From: Hymenobacter jejuensis
GTDB taxonomy: Bacteria; Bacteroidota; Bacteroidia; Cytophagales; Hymenobacteraceae
DNA length: 64,000 nt
Assembly (NCBI RefSeq): GCF_006337165.1
Contig: NZ_CP040896.1
Span: forward strand, 434,001 to 498,000
Reading direction: 5' to 3'
Shown here: in pieces, positions 18,413 to 27,547 of the stretch
Numbering within the stretch: position 1 is the stretch's first letter
Layout of the letters: each line of letters begins with the position of its first letter
The notes under the pieces: model-generated
What the model was told of the DNA's origin: nothing
Seen by the model: the letters and a program-made list of their open reading frames with translations, nothing else
The model's database searches: none
Made by a program: the position numbers and the translations under genes

Positions 18413-19065
18413 ATTTACCCTAAGTCTTTGGATGTGGTAGCGAGCCTGTACCAAGAGCTTGCTGCCTCTGGTATTAGTTCAGATTGTTTTGCTGGCGAAT
18501 ACCAGGGTTTTCCCAAGCCACCTCAAGCGTTGGCGAAACGATATATAGAGCCGTGATATTAAAAAAGTTAAAACCGAGTTAAAAGGTCTGTCACGTCACC
18601 AACGACAAAACGAACAAACATACTATTCGGTCAATTTGAACGTTTGGAGCATCTTCAAAAATTATACTCCATCTCATTATAATAAAAGTACAAAAACATA
18701 ATATCTACTTTAATTTAATATATCCGTGATAGGCTATAACATAATTTTGAACGTGTATTAGAATAGTTAAATAAATACCATCATTTAGAGCGTTTAAAAT
18801 TTATTTTGCCACATTATTGTTATAATCTTCAATAGTTCATATTATTGACAAACGGTTCAAGAATATAACATTTAGACTTTCCAGTCCAAGTATTACTTCT
18901 TAGCTTTGTCCTCGAAGTTCAATTGCACAGTTGGCAAGAAGAGAAGTAAGCATTTGAAATAACCTAGAAATTTTGAGCAGAAGCACTGACTACCGGAATG
19001 TAGCCCGGCCGGCTACATTCCCATCGTTCCGAACCCAAACTCTAAAAGTACAATTGCGCCCCCTA
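18413..19065. other. Long AT-rich upstream region of the beta-helix gene
   Basis: This 650-bp stretch carries no supportable gene. From about 18540 it becomes markedly AT-rich compared with flanking coding DNA. GTTAAAA occurs at 18567 and 18578, 11 bp apart, echoing the TTAA array upstream of the SulP gene, with another ATTAA at 18558. Such a long leader suggests independent regulation of the secreted protein gene that follows. I found no promoter that I would defend. Confidence 0.4.
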
Positions 19066-22000
19066 ATGAAGAAGTTAGTATCCCAACTCCCCCACTACGG
19101 GTCAGTAATGGCAATGCTGCTCATCCTGCTGATGGGTCCTGTAGCACAACAAGCCCATTCGCAGTCGCCGAACGTGACGTACAGTGGTCCTATCACCATC
19201 ACGAAAGGTGGCACCTACAGTGGAAACTGGGAAAGCCAAGACTCCAAAACGGCAGCCGTTAAAATTGAAACGAGTGAGCCAGTAATCATCGAAAATTCGG
19301 TGATTCGGAGCCGCGGTCATCTGGTGATGTCGATGTTAAACGGCGACGTGACCATTCGGAACACCCGGGGGTACGGCCTCACTCCTAATGTCAGCGGCTA
19401 CAGCCCTGGTCGTTTTTTCGAGTCGGCTAAAGTGAAGAATGTTCGTCTGGAACATAACTATATGGAGCAGACGGCTGGTATTTACATCGCTGGCTACGCC
19501 GGCGACCGCAGCACCAACCAATCCGTTAAGGTTCTTTACAACCAAGCGCGTAACATCGACGGTCGTTTCCCCGGCACGACGCGCGGCGCATTTGCACAGT
19601 TTATCCAGCTCAATAGCGCCCAGGGCGTACGAGGCATGGAGATCGGTTGGAACGAGGTTATCAACACGGCTAACAATAGCTTTGTTGAGGATAACATCAA
19701 CATTTTCAAATCGAACGGCACTTCCGACAGCCCCCTGTTGATTCATGATAACTTGATTCAGGGCAGCTATCCGGTAGTAGCCACTGACCCTGGCCATACC
19801 GGCGGCGGCATCATGCTCGGCGACGGCAACCCAACCTCGCTTGTGGATGCCAGCGGCTTCATCAAATGCTACAGCAATCAGATTATCGGCACGACCCACT
19901 ACGGCGTGGCCGTTGCGAACGGCCATGACATTGAAGTATTTGACAACCGCGTAGTATCAGGTGGTTACTTGGCTAACGGTCAGTATTTGCAGTCGTCAAA
20001 CGTGGGTATGTTCTCGGTTAACAGCGTCGATAACAACGTCAACGTCAGCGATACCTTCTTCAACATCTCGTTCCACGACAACCAAGTTGGCTATGTTAAG
20101 ACCTCTGTGTACAATGGTCGTAACGACTTCTGGTTCAGAAACATACATACCAACGTAAACAACAAGGGAATAACAGGCACCATCTCCCTCCAGACCGAGA
20201 AGGATGAGTATGCCTCATGGTTAACCAAGGTTAGCAACAAAGCCATTACGTTAGGCCCATTGGCCGCTAATACGGTTGCTCAAGCCCCTGCAAACCAAGC
20301 GCCGACGGTGGCGCTGACCCCGACCGTGTCGGGCACGACGGTGAGCCTGTCGGCCAAAGCCGCCGACGCCGACGGCACGGTGGCCAAAGTCGAGTTCTTC
20401 CAAAACGGCACCAAGCTGGGCGAAACCACCACGGCGCCCTACGCCTTCACCTGGGCCAACGCCCCGGCCGGCACCTACAGCTTCACGGCCCGCGCTACCG
20501 ACAACGCCGGCGCCGCCACTACCTCCGCCGCCGTGTCCGCCCAAGTTGCGGCCCCCGCTCCTACTCTCGTAGCACTACGCGCAGCTGACAACCCGAGCAA
20601 TATAGTTAACGGGTTGGCCTACAGCTACCACGAAGGTACCTGGACCGGTTTGCCCGACTTCAACAGCCAAGCCATCGTGAAGCAAGGCACCGTGTCAACG
20701 TTCGATCTGAGCCCGCGCAACCGCAACGACAACTTCGGCTTCCGTTACACAGGCTATATCGAAGTACCCACCGACGGCGAGTACACCTTCTACACCTCCT
20801 CCGACGACGGCAGCCAGCTCTTCATCGGCAGCCAGTTGGTAGTTGACAACAACGGTATTCACGCTGCCCAAGAGCGCGGCGGCGCCATCGGCCTGAAAGC
20901 CGGCAAGCACGCCCTGACCGTGACCTTCTTCGAGAACAGTGGTGAGGAAACTCTGGCTGTGAGCTACCAAGGTCCGGGGGTAAGCAAGCAAACGGTACCC
21001 GCTTCGGCCTTATTCCGTGCCGCAACAGCTACACCTGCCCCAACCCCAACTCCTGCTCCTGTTAACCAAGCGCCGACGGTGGCGCTGACCCCGACCGTGT
21101 CGGGCACGACGGTGAGCCTGTCGGCCAAAGCCGCCGACGCCGACGGCACGGTGGCCAAAGTCGAGTTCTTCCAAAACGGCACCAAGCTGGGCGAAACCAC
21201 CACGGCGCCCTACGCCTTCACCTGGGCCAACGCCCCGGCCGGCACCTACAGCTTCACGGCCCGCGCTACCGACAACGCCGGCGCCGCCACCACCTCCGCC
21301 GCCGTCTCCGCCCAAGTAGCAGCCCCTATTGCTGTGATTACCAACAAGTTCTACCGGGCTCTTAACCTGGGTGGCAGCGCTCTCACGATCGACGGCAACA
21401 AGTGGGAAGCTGGCTCAGGAGCTGCCAACGTACAACTGACCGGTGGTTTTTTCTCGGCTCAAAATGTACCCCTGACGCCCTCTACCGACGCTGCTCGCGC
21501 TCAAATGATTCGCTCCTCACTTTGGTCTAAAAACCCAGTGGTTCAGATGAGCAGCGTACCGAATGGCACCTACGACGTGTATGTATATGTATGGGAAGAC
21601 AACTTCTCGCAGACGTTCAGCATGATGATCAACGGACAAACGGTAGCTAACTACACGAGCGGCTCAGCTGGTAAGTGGAGCAAACTTGGCCCTTTCGCAA
21701 CGAATGTTACCAACGGTGTGATCCGCATCACGACCACCGGTGGTGATGCCAACCTCTCGGGTGTGGAAGTTATTACAAAAGCCTCTACCTCAGGCCTCAC
21801 CACCACCGACATTAAAACTGCTGGCGTAACTGCCTCTGCCACGGCTTATCCAAACCCATTCGTGAATAAGGTCACGGTAGCTACCGATGTAAAGGCTGCT
21901 GAAACCATGGGCGTCACCCTGATTAATCAGATGGGCCGGGAAGTGTACCGCACTTCGCTCGCAGTCAACAGCGGACTTGCGCAGAACTCACTGGATCTTA

Positions 22001-22086
22001 GCAGTGTAGATCTGCCTACCGGTCAATACTACCTCCGGTTCACTTCGGGAAGTATGACGGGTAAGACCATCAAGCTGGTTAAATAA
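19066..22086 (+). CDS. Secreted parallel beta-helix protein with two Ig-like, PA14 and T9SS sorting domains
   Basis: A 1006-residue exported protein. Order: signal peptide (about 1-33), right-handed parallel beta-helix with many Asn/Asp turns (about 36-400), Ig-like repeat 1 (409-495), PA14 carbohydrate-binding domain (about 500-650), Ig-like repeat 2 (666-752), a malectin/galactose-binding-like domain (about 760-905), and a C-terminal T9SS type A sorting domain (AYPNPFVNKV... to TIKLVK). The two Ig repeats are identical over 227 nt. The ATG at 19066 is chosen because it opens the signal peptide; the frame continues 31 codons upstream without a better start. Beta-helix proteins in polysaccharide loci are often lyases, epimerases or binding proteins, but no catalytic signature is evident. 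It would be secreted by the type IX system encoded elsewhere. Confidence 0.85.
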   Translation: MKKLVSQLPHYGSVMAMLLILLMGPVAQQAHSQSPNVTYSGPITITKGGTYSGNWESQDSKTAAVKIETSEPVIIENSVIRSRGHLVMSMLNGDVTIRNTRGYGLTPNVSGYSPGRFFESAKVKNVRLEHNYMEQTAGIYIAGYAGDRSTNQSVKVLYNQARNIDGRFPGTTRGAFAQFIQLNSAQGVRGMEIGWNEVINTANNSFVEDNINIFKSNGTSDSPLLIHDNLIQGSYPVVATDPGHTGGGIMLGDGNPTSLVDASGFIKCYSNQIIGTTHYGVAVANGHDIEVFDNRVVSGGYLANGQYLQSSNVGMFSVNSVDNNVNVSDTFFNISFHDNQVGYVKTSVYNGRNDFWFRNIHTNVNNKGITGTISLQTEKDEYASWLTKVSNKAITLGPLAANTVAQAPANQAPTVALTPTVSGTTVSLSAKAADADGTVAKVEFFQNGTKLGETTTAPYAFTWANAPAGTYSFTARATDNAGAATTSAAVSAQVAAPAPTLVALRAADNPSNIVNGLAYSYHEGTWTGLPDFNSQAIVKQGTVSTFDLSPRNRNDNFGFRYTGYIEVPTDGEYTFYTSSDDGSQLFIGSQLVVDNNGIHAAQERGGAIGLKAGKHALTVTFFENSGEETLAVSYQGPGVSKQTVPASALFRAATATPAPTPTPAPVNQAPTVALTPTVSGTTVSLSAKAADADGTVAKVEFFQNGTKLGETTTAPYAFTWANAPAGTYSFTARATDNAGAATTSAAVSAQVAAPIAVITNKFYRALNLGGSALTIDGNKWEAGSGAANVQLTGGFFSAQNVPLTPSTDAARAQMIRSSLWSKNPVVQMSSVPNGTYDVYVYVWEDNFSQTFSMMINGQTVANYTSGSAGKWSKLGPFATNVTNGVIRITTTGGDANLSGVEVITKASTSGLTTTDIKTAGVTASATAYPNPFVNKVTVATDVKAAETMGVTLINQMGREVYRTSLAVNSGLAQNSLDLSSVDLPTGQYYLRFTSGSMTGKTIKLVK
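20293..20519 (+). repeat. Direct repeat copy 1 (Ig-like module)
   Basis: 227 nt identical to 21064-21290, encoding the first Ig-like module of the beta-helix protein. The copies lie 771 nt apart, in frame. The repeat is more GC-rich than the sequence between the copies. Confidence 0.97.
21064..21290 (+). repeat. Direct repeat copy 2 (Ig-like module)
   Basis: Second copy, identical to 20293-20519. Just 3' of the identical block the two copies begin to differ at third codon positions, so the homology extends a few dozen bases further with scattered changes. Confidence 0.97.
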
Positions 22087-22120
22087 ACCGTTCGATGCCT
22101 TCGGGCCATCAGTTGGACTT

Positions 22121-22173
22121 AAGAGCAACGAAAAAGCCTGGCGTAGTATACGTCAGGCTTTTTCGTTGCTCTT
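22121..22173. terminator. Strong hairpin terminator after the beta-helix gene
   Basis: Twenty-base perfect arms at 22121-22140 and 22154-22173, extended inward by three more pairs including one G-U. T-rich on the plus strand within the descending arm. It isolates the beta-helix gene from gmd. The remaining gap to 22330 is AT-rich and probably holds the gmd promoter. Confidence 0.8.
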
Positions 22174-22329
22174 CCTCTTGTAAGTGAACACTTGTGAAAC
22201 AGTAAGCGCTTCTTCTTTATAATAGATAATGAACAAAGAAAGCTTTTAATTTTCATTCATTTATTTGCACTATTACCTAATAAAAGTATATTTGTTACTA
22301 AGATAATTATAAATACACCTGTCCCTTTC

Positions 22330-23442
22330 ATGAAAAAGGCATTAATAACTGGCATAACCGGCCAGGATGGATCTTATTTGGCCGAATTGCTTCTCGAAAA
22401 GGGATACGAAGTGCACGGTATCAAGCGCCGGTCGTCCTTATTTAACACCGACCGTATAGATCATCTCTACCAAGACCAACACGAAAGCGATGTGCGCTTT
22501 AAGCTGCATTTTGGTGACTTGTCGGACTCGACAAACATGATTCGGATTGTGCAGGAAGTGCAGCCCGACGAGATCTACAACCTGGGTGCGATGTCGCACG
22601 TGAAGGTGTCGTTCGACGCGCCCGAATACACAGCCGACGCCGACGGCGTAGGTACGCTACGCCTGTTGGAAGCAGTTCGGATTCTGGGGCTTACGAAGAA
22701 GACCAAAATCTACCAGGCCTCGACTTCCGAGCTGTATGGCTTGGTGCAGCAGGTGCCCCAATCGGAAACCACGCCCTTCTACCCGCGCTCGCCCTACGCG
22801 GTGGCCAAGCTTTATGGGTATTGGATCACAGTTAACTACCGAGAAGCGTATGGTATGTATGCCTGCAACGGCATCCTGTTCAACCACGAGTCACCACGCC
22901 GGGGCGAAACCTTCGTGACGCGCAAAATCACACGGGCGGCAGCTCGCATCGCGCTGGGGCTACAACAACAATTGTTTTTGGGCAATCTAGATGCTCAGCG
23001 CGATTGGGGTCACGCCAAAGACTATGTAGAAGCCATGTGGCGAATGTTACAGCAGGAAACGCCCGAAGACTTTGTCATCGCTACCGGCGTCACGACTACG
23101 GTGCGTGAATTTGTGCGCTTGGCTTTCGCCGAATTGGGAATAGAACTAGGCTTTCGCGGTGAAGGTGTCGAAGAAACCGGCTATGTAATAGCCTGTGCCA
23201 ACCCAGAGTTTGCTCTCTTACCCGGCCAGATCCTTGTAGCCATCGACCCCGCCTATTATCGTCCAACGGAGGTAGAGTTGCTCATCGGTGACCCAACCAA
23301 GGCTAAAACCCAATTAGGTTGGGAGCCAAGCTATGACTTGGCCGCATTAGTTCAGGAAATGGTCCAGGCCGATTTGGCTCTATTCCGCCGCGATGCGTAC
23401 CTGCTCGAAGCGGGGCACGCGGTACTTCTTCACGACGAGTAA
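22330..23442 (+). CDS. gmd: GDP-mannose 4,6-dehydratase
   Basis: Converts GDP-D-mannose to GDP-4-keto-6-deoxy-D-mannose, the first step towards GDP-L-fucose. The 370-residue SDR-fold protein opens with the nucleotide-binding motif [19 protein letters not shown] (8-26) and the family's [16 protein letters not shown]. The catalytic region STSELYG and YAVAKLYGY (Tyr-x3-Lys) and the [16 protein letters not shown] segment are all present and diagnostic. Length matches the family. It is followed 46 bp later by fcl, which completes the pathway. Cytoplasmic; supplies fucose for the polysaccharide made by this locus. Confidence 0.97.
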   Translation: MKKALITGITGQDGSYLAELLLEKGYEVHGIKRRSSLFNTDRIDHLYQDQHESDVRFKLHFGDLSDSTNMIRIVQEVQPDEIYNLGAMSHVKVSFDAPEYTADADGVGTLRLLEAVRILGLTKKTKIYQASTSELYGLVQQVPQSETTPFYPRSPYAVAKLYGYWITVNYREAYGMYACNGILFNHESPRRGETFVTRKITRAAARIALGLQQQLFLGNLDAQRDWGHAKDYVEAMWRMLQQETPEDFVIATGVTTTVREFVRLAFAELGIELGFRGEGVEETGYVIACANPEFALLPGQILVAIDPAYYRPTEVELLIGDPTKAKTQLGWEPSYDLAALVQEMVQADLALFRRDAYLLEAGHAVLLHDE

Positions 23443-23488
23443 CCGTCGTTCCCTTCCTCTCCGCCCTCACTCACAGTTGTCATTACGA

Positions 23489-24430
23489 ATGGAAATTTCC
23501 GCAAAGATTTATGTTGCCGGCCATCGGGGAATGGTAGGCTCGGCGTTGTTACGCCGGCTGCAAGCTGGCGGCTACACGAATATTATCACCCGTACTTCCG
23601 ACGAACTGGACTTACGCAACCAAGCAGCAGTCGCTGATTTCTTCGCGGCCGAACGACCCGAATACGTATTCCTGACCGCAGCCCGCGTAGGTGGCATCAA
23701 TGCCAACAATACGTACCCAGCCGAGTTTCTTTACGATAACCTCTTGATAGAGAGCAATGTAATTCATCAAAGTTACCTCCACGGCGTTCAGAAGCTTTTG
23801 TTCTTAGGTTCTTCGTGCATCTACCCGAAGTTGGCGCCGCAGCCCATTCGGGAAGAATATCTGCTCACGGGCCTGCTGGAGCCCACTAACGAACCTTATG
23901 CCGTAGCCAAAATTGCGGGCATTAAGCTTTGCCAAGCATACCGTAAGCAATATGGTTGCTCCTTCATTGCAGCTATGCCGACCAATCTGTATGGGCCCAA
24001 CGACAACTACCATCTTCAGAACTCGCATGTGCTGCCGGCCCTGCTCCGCAAGTTCCACACGGCTGTCGAGCAAGAGGCATCCACTGTAGAGGTCTGGGGC
24101 ACGGGCACCCCGCGGCGCGAATTTTTGCACGTTGATGACCTGGCCGATGCATGCCTGCACCTGATGCTGCACTACAACGGCAGCGACGCCATTAACATCG
24201 GGACGGGCGAGGATATTTCTATCGGCGACTTAGCGCGGCTTATCCAGCGCATCACAGGATTTCGAGGCAAAGTGCGGTTCAACGCACTCATGCCCGATGG
24301 CACCCCTCGTAAGCTTTTGGATGTCAGCCGGTTGAATGCGCTAGGTTGGCGCGCCTCCATTCCGCTGCAAGAAGGCATCAAATCAGTTTATGCCCTGACA
24401 GAATGGGCAGAACAGCTCGTAAACGCTTAA
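23489..24430 (+). CDS. fcl: GDP-L-fucose synthase
   Basis: Epimerises and reduces GDP-4-keto-6-deoxymannose to GDP-L-fucose using NADPH. 313 residues with the N-terminal motif [17 protein letters not shown] (about 7-23), the [15 protein letters not shown] segment, the YAVAKIAG Tyr-x3-Lys site, and the family motif [14 protein letters not shown]. The ATG at 23489 is chosen because upstream in-frame sequence lies inside gmd. Together with gmd it shows that L-fucose (or a derivative) is part of the polymer. It ends just before the 40-bp hairpin at which the two arms of the locus converge. Confidence 0.97.
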   Translation: MEISAKIYVAGHRGMVGSALLRRLQAGGYTNIITRTSDELDLRNQAAVADFFAAERPEYVFLTAARVGGINANNTYPAEFLYDNLLIESNVIHQSYLHGVQKLLFLGSSCIYPKLAPQPIREEYLLTGLLEPTNEPYAVAKIAGIKLCQAYRKQYGCSFIAAMPTNLYGPNDNYHLQNSHVLPALLRKFHTAVEQEASTVEVWGTGTPRREFLHVDDLADACLHLMLHYNGSDAINIGTGEDISIGDLARLIQRITGFRGKVRFNALMPDGTPRKLLDVSRLNALGWRASIPLQEGIKSVYALTEWAEQLVNA

Positions 24431-24456
24431 GCGCTCGCCTATTGAGCAGTACATAG

Positions 24457-24542
24457 ACGCTTAATCTCCAGCTAAAAACCGTCGGGCTTCCACCAATACT
24501 ATTTGGTGGAAGCCCGACGGTTTTTAGCTGGAGATTAAGCGT
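24457..24542. terminator. Perfect 40-bp-stem hairpin between convergent operons
   Basis: Arms 24457-24496 and 24503-24542 are perfectly complementary over 40 bp around the 6-nt loop TACTAT. Runs of A and T inside each arm give T-rich stretches in both directions. It lies between fcl (plus) and the aminotransferase-like gene (minus) and is well placed as a bidirectional terminator, although the stem is far longer than usual. Confidence 0.85.
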
Positions 24543-24592
24543 GTTAAAGTTAGCAACACAAAATCGCAAGTTTACAAATAATTGATTATCAA

Positions 24593-25963
24593 CTAGTTAT
24601 GAGTCCGGTAAACCGGCTTCACTGGCCGCCCTTCCAGATATACCTCAACCCCGTCGGTGAGAGCCCGGCGGTAAACCCCCAGCGCCTCGTGAATGCGCTC
24701 AACCGTCAGATCAACGTCGGCGGGCTTGTGCGCGTAGCTGATGATAAGCGACGGTAGCAGCAAGCCACGGCGCAGGGTTTCCTGTAAGAACAGCGTCCGG
24801 AAGGGCTGAGAAGGCTTGCCTTCTGCGTCGCGCGTTCCGTATACCAAGCTGCAGGCTGGCCCAAATACCCGAAAATAATCTTCTACCTGCTGGTCGCGGG
24901 CGGCCTGTTCGAGACCCAGTCGCAGCCGTTCGCCTTGCTCATACATGTGCGCGATAACGGGTTCGCGCCGGTAGGTTTCGAGTACGGCCTGCATGGCAGC
25001 CAAGGCATGCGATTCGGCGCCGTAAGTAGTTGACAGTAAGAACACTCGCTCACGATCGTGGAGCAATCCACCGAGTTCCATCAGGTCGCGGCGTCCAGTG
25101 AGAGCCGCAATGCTGAACCCGTTCCCCAGTGCTTTTCCAAACGTGCTCAAGTCGGGCCGAACGCCGTGTACGGCCTGTGCGCCGCCTACGTGCCAGCGCA
25201 ACCCAGTGATGATTTCGTCAAAAATCAGCACCGTGCCTTCGCGGTCGCAGAGCTGTCGTAAGCCGGCCAGAAAGCCCGGCACGGGCGGCACGTCTTTTTC
25301 AACTTCCAATATCAAGGCCGCTATCTGCCGGGGATGTTGCAAAAACAGCGCCTCGACGCTGCTCAAGTCGTTGTAGCGGAAGGATAGGGTGAGTTCGCGC
25401 ACGGCATTGGGCACCCCGGCCCGCACCGGGGTGCTCCCCATAAACCAGTCGTCGGTAGAGAAAAATGGATGATCGGCACAGATGGCAATAAGATCACGGC
25501 CCGTAGCGGCCCGCGCCAGTTTGATGGCGGCCGTCGTAACATCGGAGCCGTTTTTCGCAAACTTCACCATCTCACCAGCCTGCACCGTGCGCAGGAAATC
25601 CTCGGCGGCTTCTAACTCGAGGACCGTCGGGCGGCCCAGATTAACGCCGTCGAGCATCGCTTTTTGCGCAGCTTGTACTACTGGTGCATAGGCATGCCCC
25701 AAGGTTACGGAGCGCAGGCCCATGCCGTACTCAACGTACTCATTTCCATCAACATCCCATACCCGGCAGCCTTGCCCCCGCACCAGATAAGGTGGCATAA
25801 ACTCCGGAAACTGGTCATCGCCTTTGGCATAGGTATGGCTGCCGCCGGGAATGGCCGCGTGAAAGCGCGCCTGCAACGCCTGCGACTGGGTGAAAGCACG
25901 AGTAGTACCGGATTCGGCCGCTATACCAGCAGCAGAAGACTCAGATAAAGAAGAAGCGGACAT
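24593..25963 (-). CDS. Class III aminotransferase, glutamate-1-semialdehyde-aminomutase-like
   Basis: PLP-dependent aminotransferase of fold type I, 456 residues from ATG 25963; a GTG at 25996 would add 11 residues. Family marks include AAIPGGSHTYAKGDD near the start, EYVEYGMGLRSVTLGH, ILIFDEI-type VLIFDEIITGLRWHVGG (cofactor Asp), and STFGKALGNGFS with the PLP-binding Lys. It resembles HemL-like enzymes, but several polysaccharide loci carry such paralogues for sugar or side-chain amination. It is the last gene of the minus-arm nucleotide-sugar set, immediately before the 40-bp hairpin. A sugar-related role is inferred from context; a genuine heme-pathway role is less likely here. Confidence 0.85.
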   Translation of the reverse strand: MSASSLSESSAAGIAAESGTTRAFTQSQALQARFHAAIPGGSHTYAKGDDQFPEFMPPYLVRGQGCRVWDVDGNEYVEYGMGLRSVTLGHAYAPVVQAAQKAMLDGVNLGRPTVLELEAAEDFLRTVQAGEMVKFAKNGSDVTTAAIKLARAATGRDLIAICADHPFFSTDDWFMGSTPVRAGVPNAVRELTLSFRYNDLSSVEALFLQHPRQIAALILEVEKDVPPVPGFLAGLRQLCDREGTVLIFDEIITGLRWHVGGAQAVHGVRPDLSTFGKALGNGFSIAALTGRRDLMELGGLLHDRERVFLLSTTYGAESHALAAMQAVLETYRREPVIAHMYEQGERLRLGLEQAARDQQVEDYFRVFGPACSLVYGTRDAEGKPSQPFRTLFLQETLRRGLLLPSLIISYAHKPADVDLTVERIHEALGVYRRALTDGVEVYLEGRPVKPVYRTHN

Positions 25964-26010
25964 GGCAACGCAGATAAAAAGCAAGCCGGCCTTCACCAGC
26001 TCTGGTCAGT

Positions 26011-27393
26011 TCAGGAAAAAGGAGGCGGCTCGGACAGCGCCGATGCCTTTTCCGCCAGCAAGCCGGCGGCAAGCAGCTGGGCAGCAGCTTCGCGTATCAC
26101 ATTGAAGGACAAGCCACTACACTCAGCAATAGCAATCAGGTCGTGCGTGCCGTCGGCTTGGTTGAGCACCCATAACAACGCCATTTCGGCTTCACGAGGG
26201 CTAGCCTGGCTTTTGATGGCTTGGTACAGCCCCCGACGGCCAAGTTGCGGCTCCCCATACGGGCTGAGGTTCTGGTAATATTGATTGCCTTCCAAAACCT
26301 CTATTACACGCTCATACAAAGCCAACGAGCCGACGAGTTGGGCGGGTTGCACAAACTCGCAGTCATCGGCAGAAGTATGGTACTCCGGAAACTCCCCGAA
26401 AGGCGTTCGCGATAGACAGCCTACCGGCAAGTTGAAGCCCGGCGAACAATATTGGCGCTCGTCGTAGCCATACGGAATGAAGTCGCGCAGTTCGTGTGCG
26501 TATCCGCCCGTGCGCAGTACGTGTGCTACCACCCGGTCGATGTCGGCGTTGCCGCGTCGCGAACGCTTGTAAGTGAACGCGCCGTCGCCGCCGAGCAGCG
26601 TTGCCACCAAGCCGTGCCGGATGCGCGCCAACCCATCGGGCGTTTGCCGGCTTAGCCACGTAATCGCCCCGATGGTGCCAGGGCCAAATACAAAGCGATA
26701 CGAAAGACGATGCGGACGCTCACTTAGTTGCCGCGCTAGTTCGGCCACCACCACCATGCCCGAAAGGTTGTCGTTGGCAAGTGACGGGTGGCAGCAGTGA
26801 CACGAAATCAAGACTTCGTCTTCGACTTCGCCAGGTACCAGCAGTTCGCCATACGTTAGCGAGCCGTTGGGGTCGAGCGTAGCATCGATGCACACTTCGT
26901 ATTCGGCTTCATTCAGCGTTTGTAACTGATTGTGCGACAAGCAGAAGCCCCAGTTCGGATTGTAATAGGAAGTGCGGTACGGAATCAGATCGGGTTGCGC
27001 GGGGAGCGAAAACAGATGCTCGCGCAGTTCGGCAATCGGCACCCAGCCCTGTTTGGGCGTGCTGTAGTTCAGTACGTGCAGGTTATGATTTCGAAAATCG
27101 ATAACGCGCTCACCAGCAGCATTTTTTATCCAGGCTTCCCGCACGTTCCATTCAGGGGGCACCGTCCAGTCCAGAGCGGGCGTACCGCTGGGCACTTCGT
27201 GGACCACCATATTCGGGAGCTGCTCGCGCAAAATGGCCAGCGTTTGCCGTACGCCGTTGCCCGTAATGCTCCGACAGATGGGGTATAGTCGCAGCAACAA
27301 AGCATGCAACAACGTACCCAAATCTGCAGGCGCAGCAGCGGGAACAACACTGGAAACAGGAGTAAATTCCAACCCGAGCATATACAGAGCCAT
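26011..27393 (-). CDS. DUF4910/DUF2172 aminopeptidase-like protein with C-terminal winged helix
   Basis: A 460-residue protein of the family combining DUF2172, DUF4910 (M28-peptidase-like) and a C-terminal winged-helix segment. Visible marks: YPICRSITGNGVRQTL near residues 37-52, the DWTVPPEWNVREAWI segment, a metal-site-like CHCCHPSLANDNLSG (about 198-212), and a final region (ALLWVLNQADGTHDLIAIAE...) that looks like HTH_47. The family is frequent in surface-polysaccharide loci, but I know of no established reaction. It sits between a C-methyltransferase and a HemL-like enzyme in the same operon, so it may modify or release an amide or amino-acyl substituent on a sugar. That is speculation. 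Confidence 0.8.
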   Translation of the reverse strand: MALYMLGLEFTPVSSVVPAAAPADLGTLLHALLLRLYPICRSITGNGVRQTLAILREQLPNMVVHEVPSGTPALDWTVPPEWNVREAWIKNAAGERVIDFRNHNLHVLNYSTPKQGWVPIAELREHLFSLPAQPDLIPYRTSYYNPNWGFCLSHNQLQTLNEAEYEVCIDATLDPNGSLTYGELLVPGEVEDEVLISCHCCHPSLANDNLSGMVVVAELARQLSERPHRLSYRFVFGPGTIGAITWLSRQTPDGLARIRHGLVATLLGGDGAFTYKRSRRGNADIDRVVAHVLRTGGYAHELRDFIPYGYDERQYCSPGFNLPVGCLSRTPFGEFPEYHTSADDCEFVQPAQLVGSLALYERVIEVLEGNQYYQNLSPYGEPQLGRRGLYQAIKSQASPREAEMALLWVLNQADGTHDLIAIAECSGLSFNVIREAAAQLLAAGLLAEKASALSEPPPFS

Positions 27394-27399
27394 AAATAA

Positions 27400-27443
27400 A
27401 CAGTTCTCAGAAAAGCCGTGGTCGCGAACCTTCTGAGAACTGT
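27400..27443. promoter_or_regulatory. 13-bp inverted repeat next to a start codon
   Basis: ACAGTTCTCAGAA at 27400-27412 and its complement at 27431-27443 lie directly upstream of the DUF4910 gene start (27393, minus strand). In the mRNA the stem would end 6 nt before the ATG and could affect initiation, or it may be an operator or attenuator. The rest of the gap to 27547 holds nothing I can name. Confidence 0.4.
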
Positions 27444-27547
27444 ATATTTACATAACTAATACTTAATCAATTACTTACAAAAAAGCTGCGATCCCGCTCA
27501 CTTTTCCTGCGAAGCTTTTAGGTGTAGTGTTGAAGCATATTTTCCGG

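Noticed and set aside
18973..19065. N-terminal extension of the beta-helix gene
   Set aside because: The signal peptide starts at 19066; the extension would place 31 polar residues before it.
20293..21290. Direct repeats as ends of a mobile element
   Set aside because: They are in frame, encode an Ig-like fold and have no transposase or target-site duplication; a domain duplication explains them.
24593..25963. Heme-pathway hemL
   Set aside because: Protein family matches, but context within a nucleotide-sugar operon makes a biosynthetic sugar role more likely, so no gene symbol was given.
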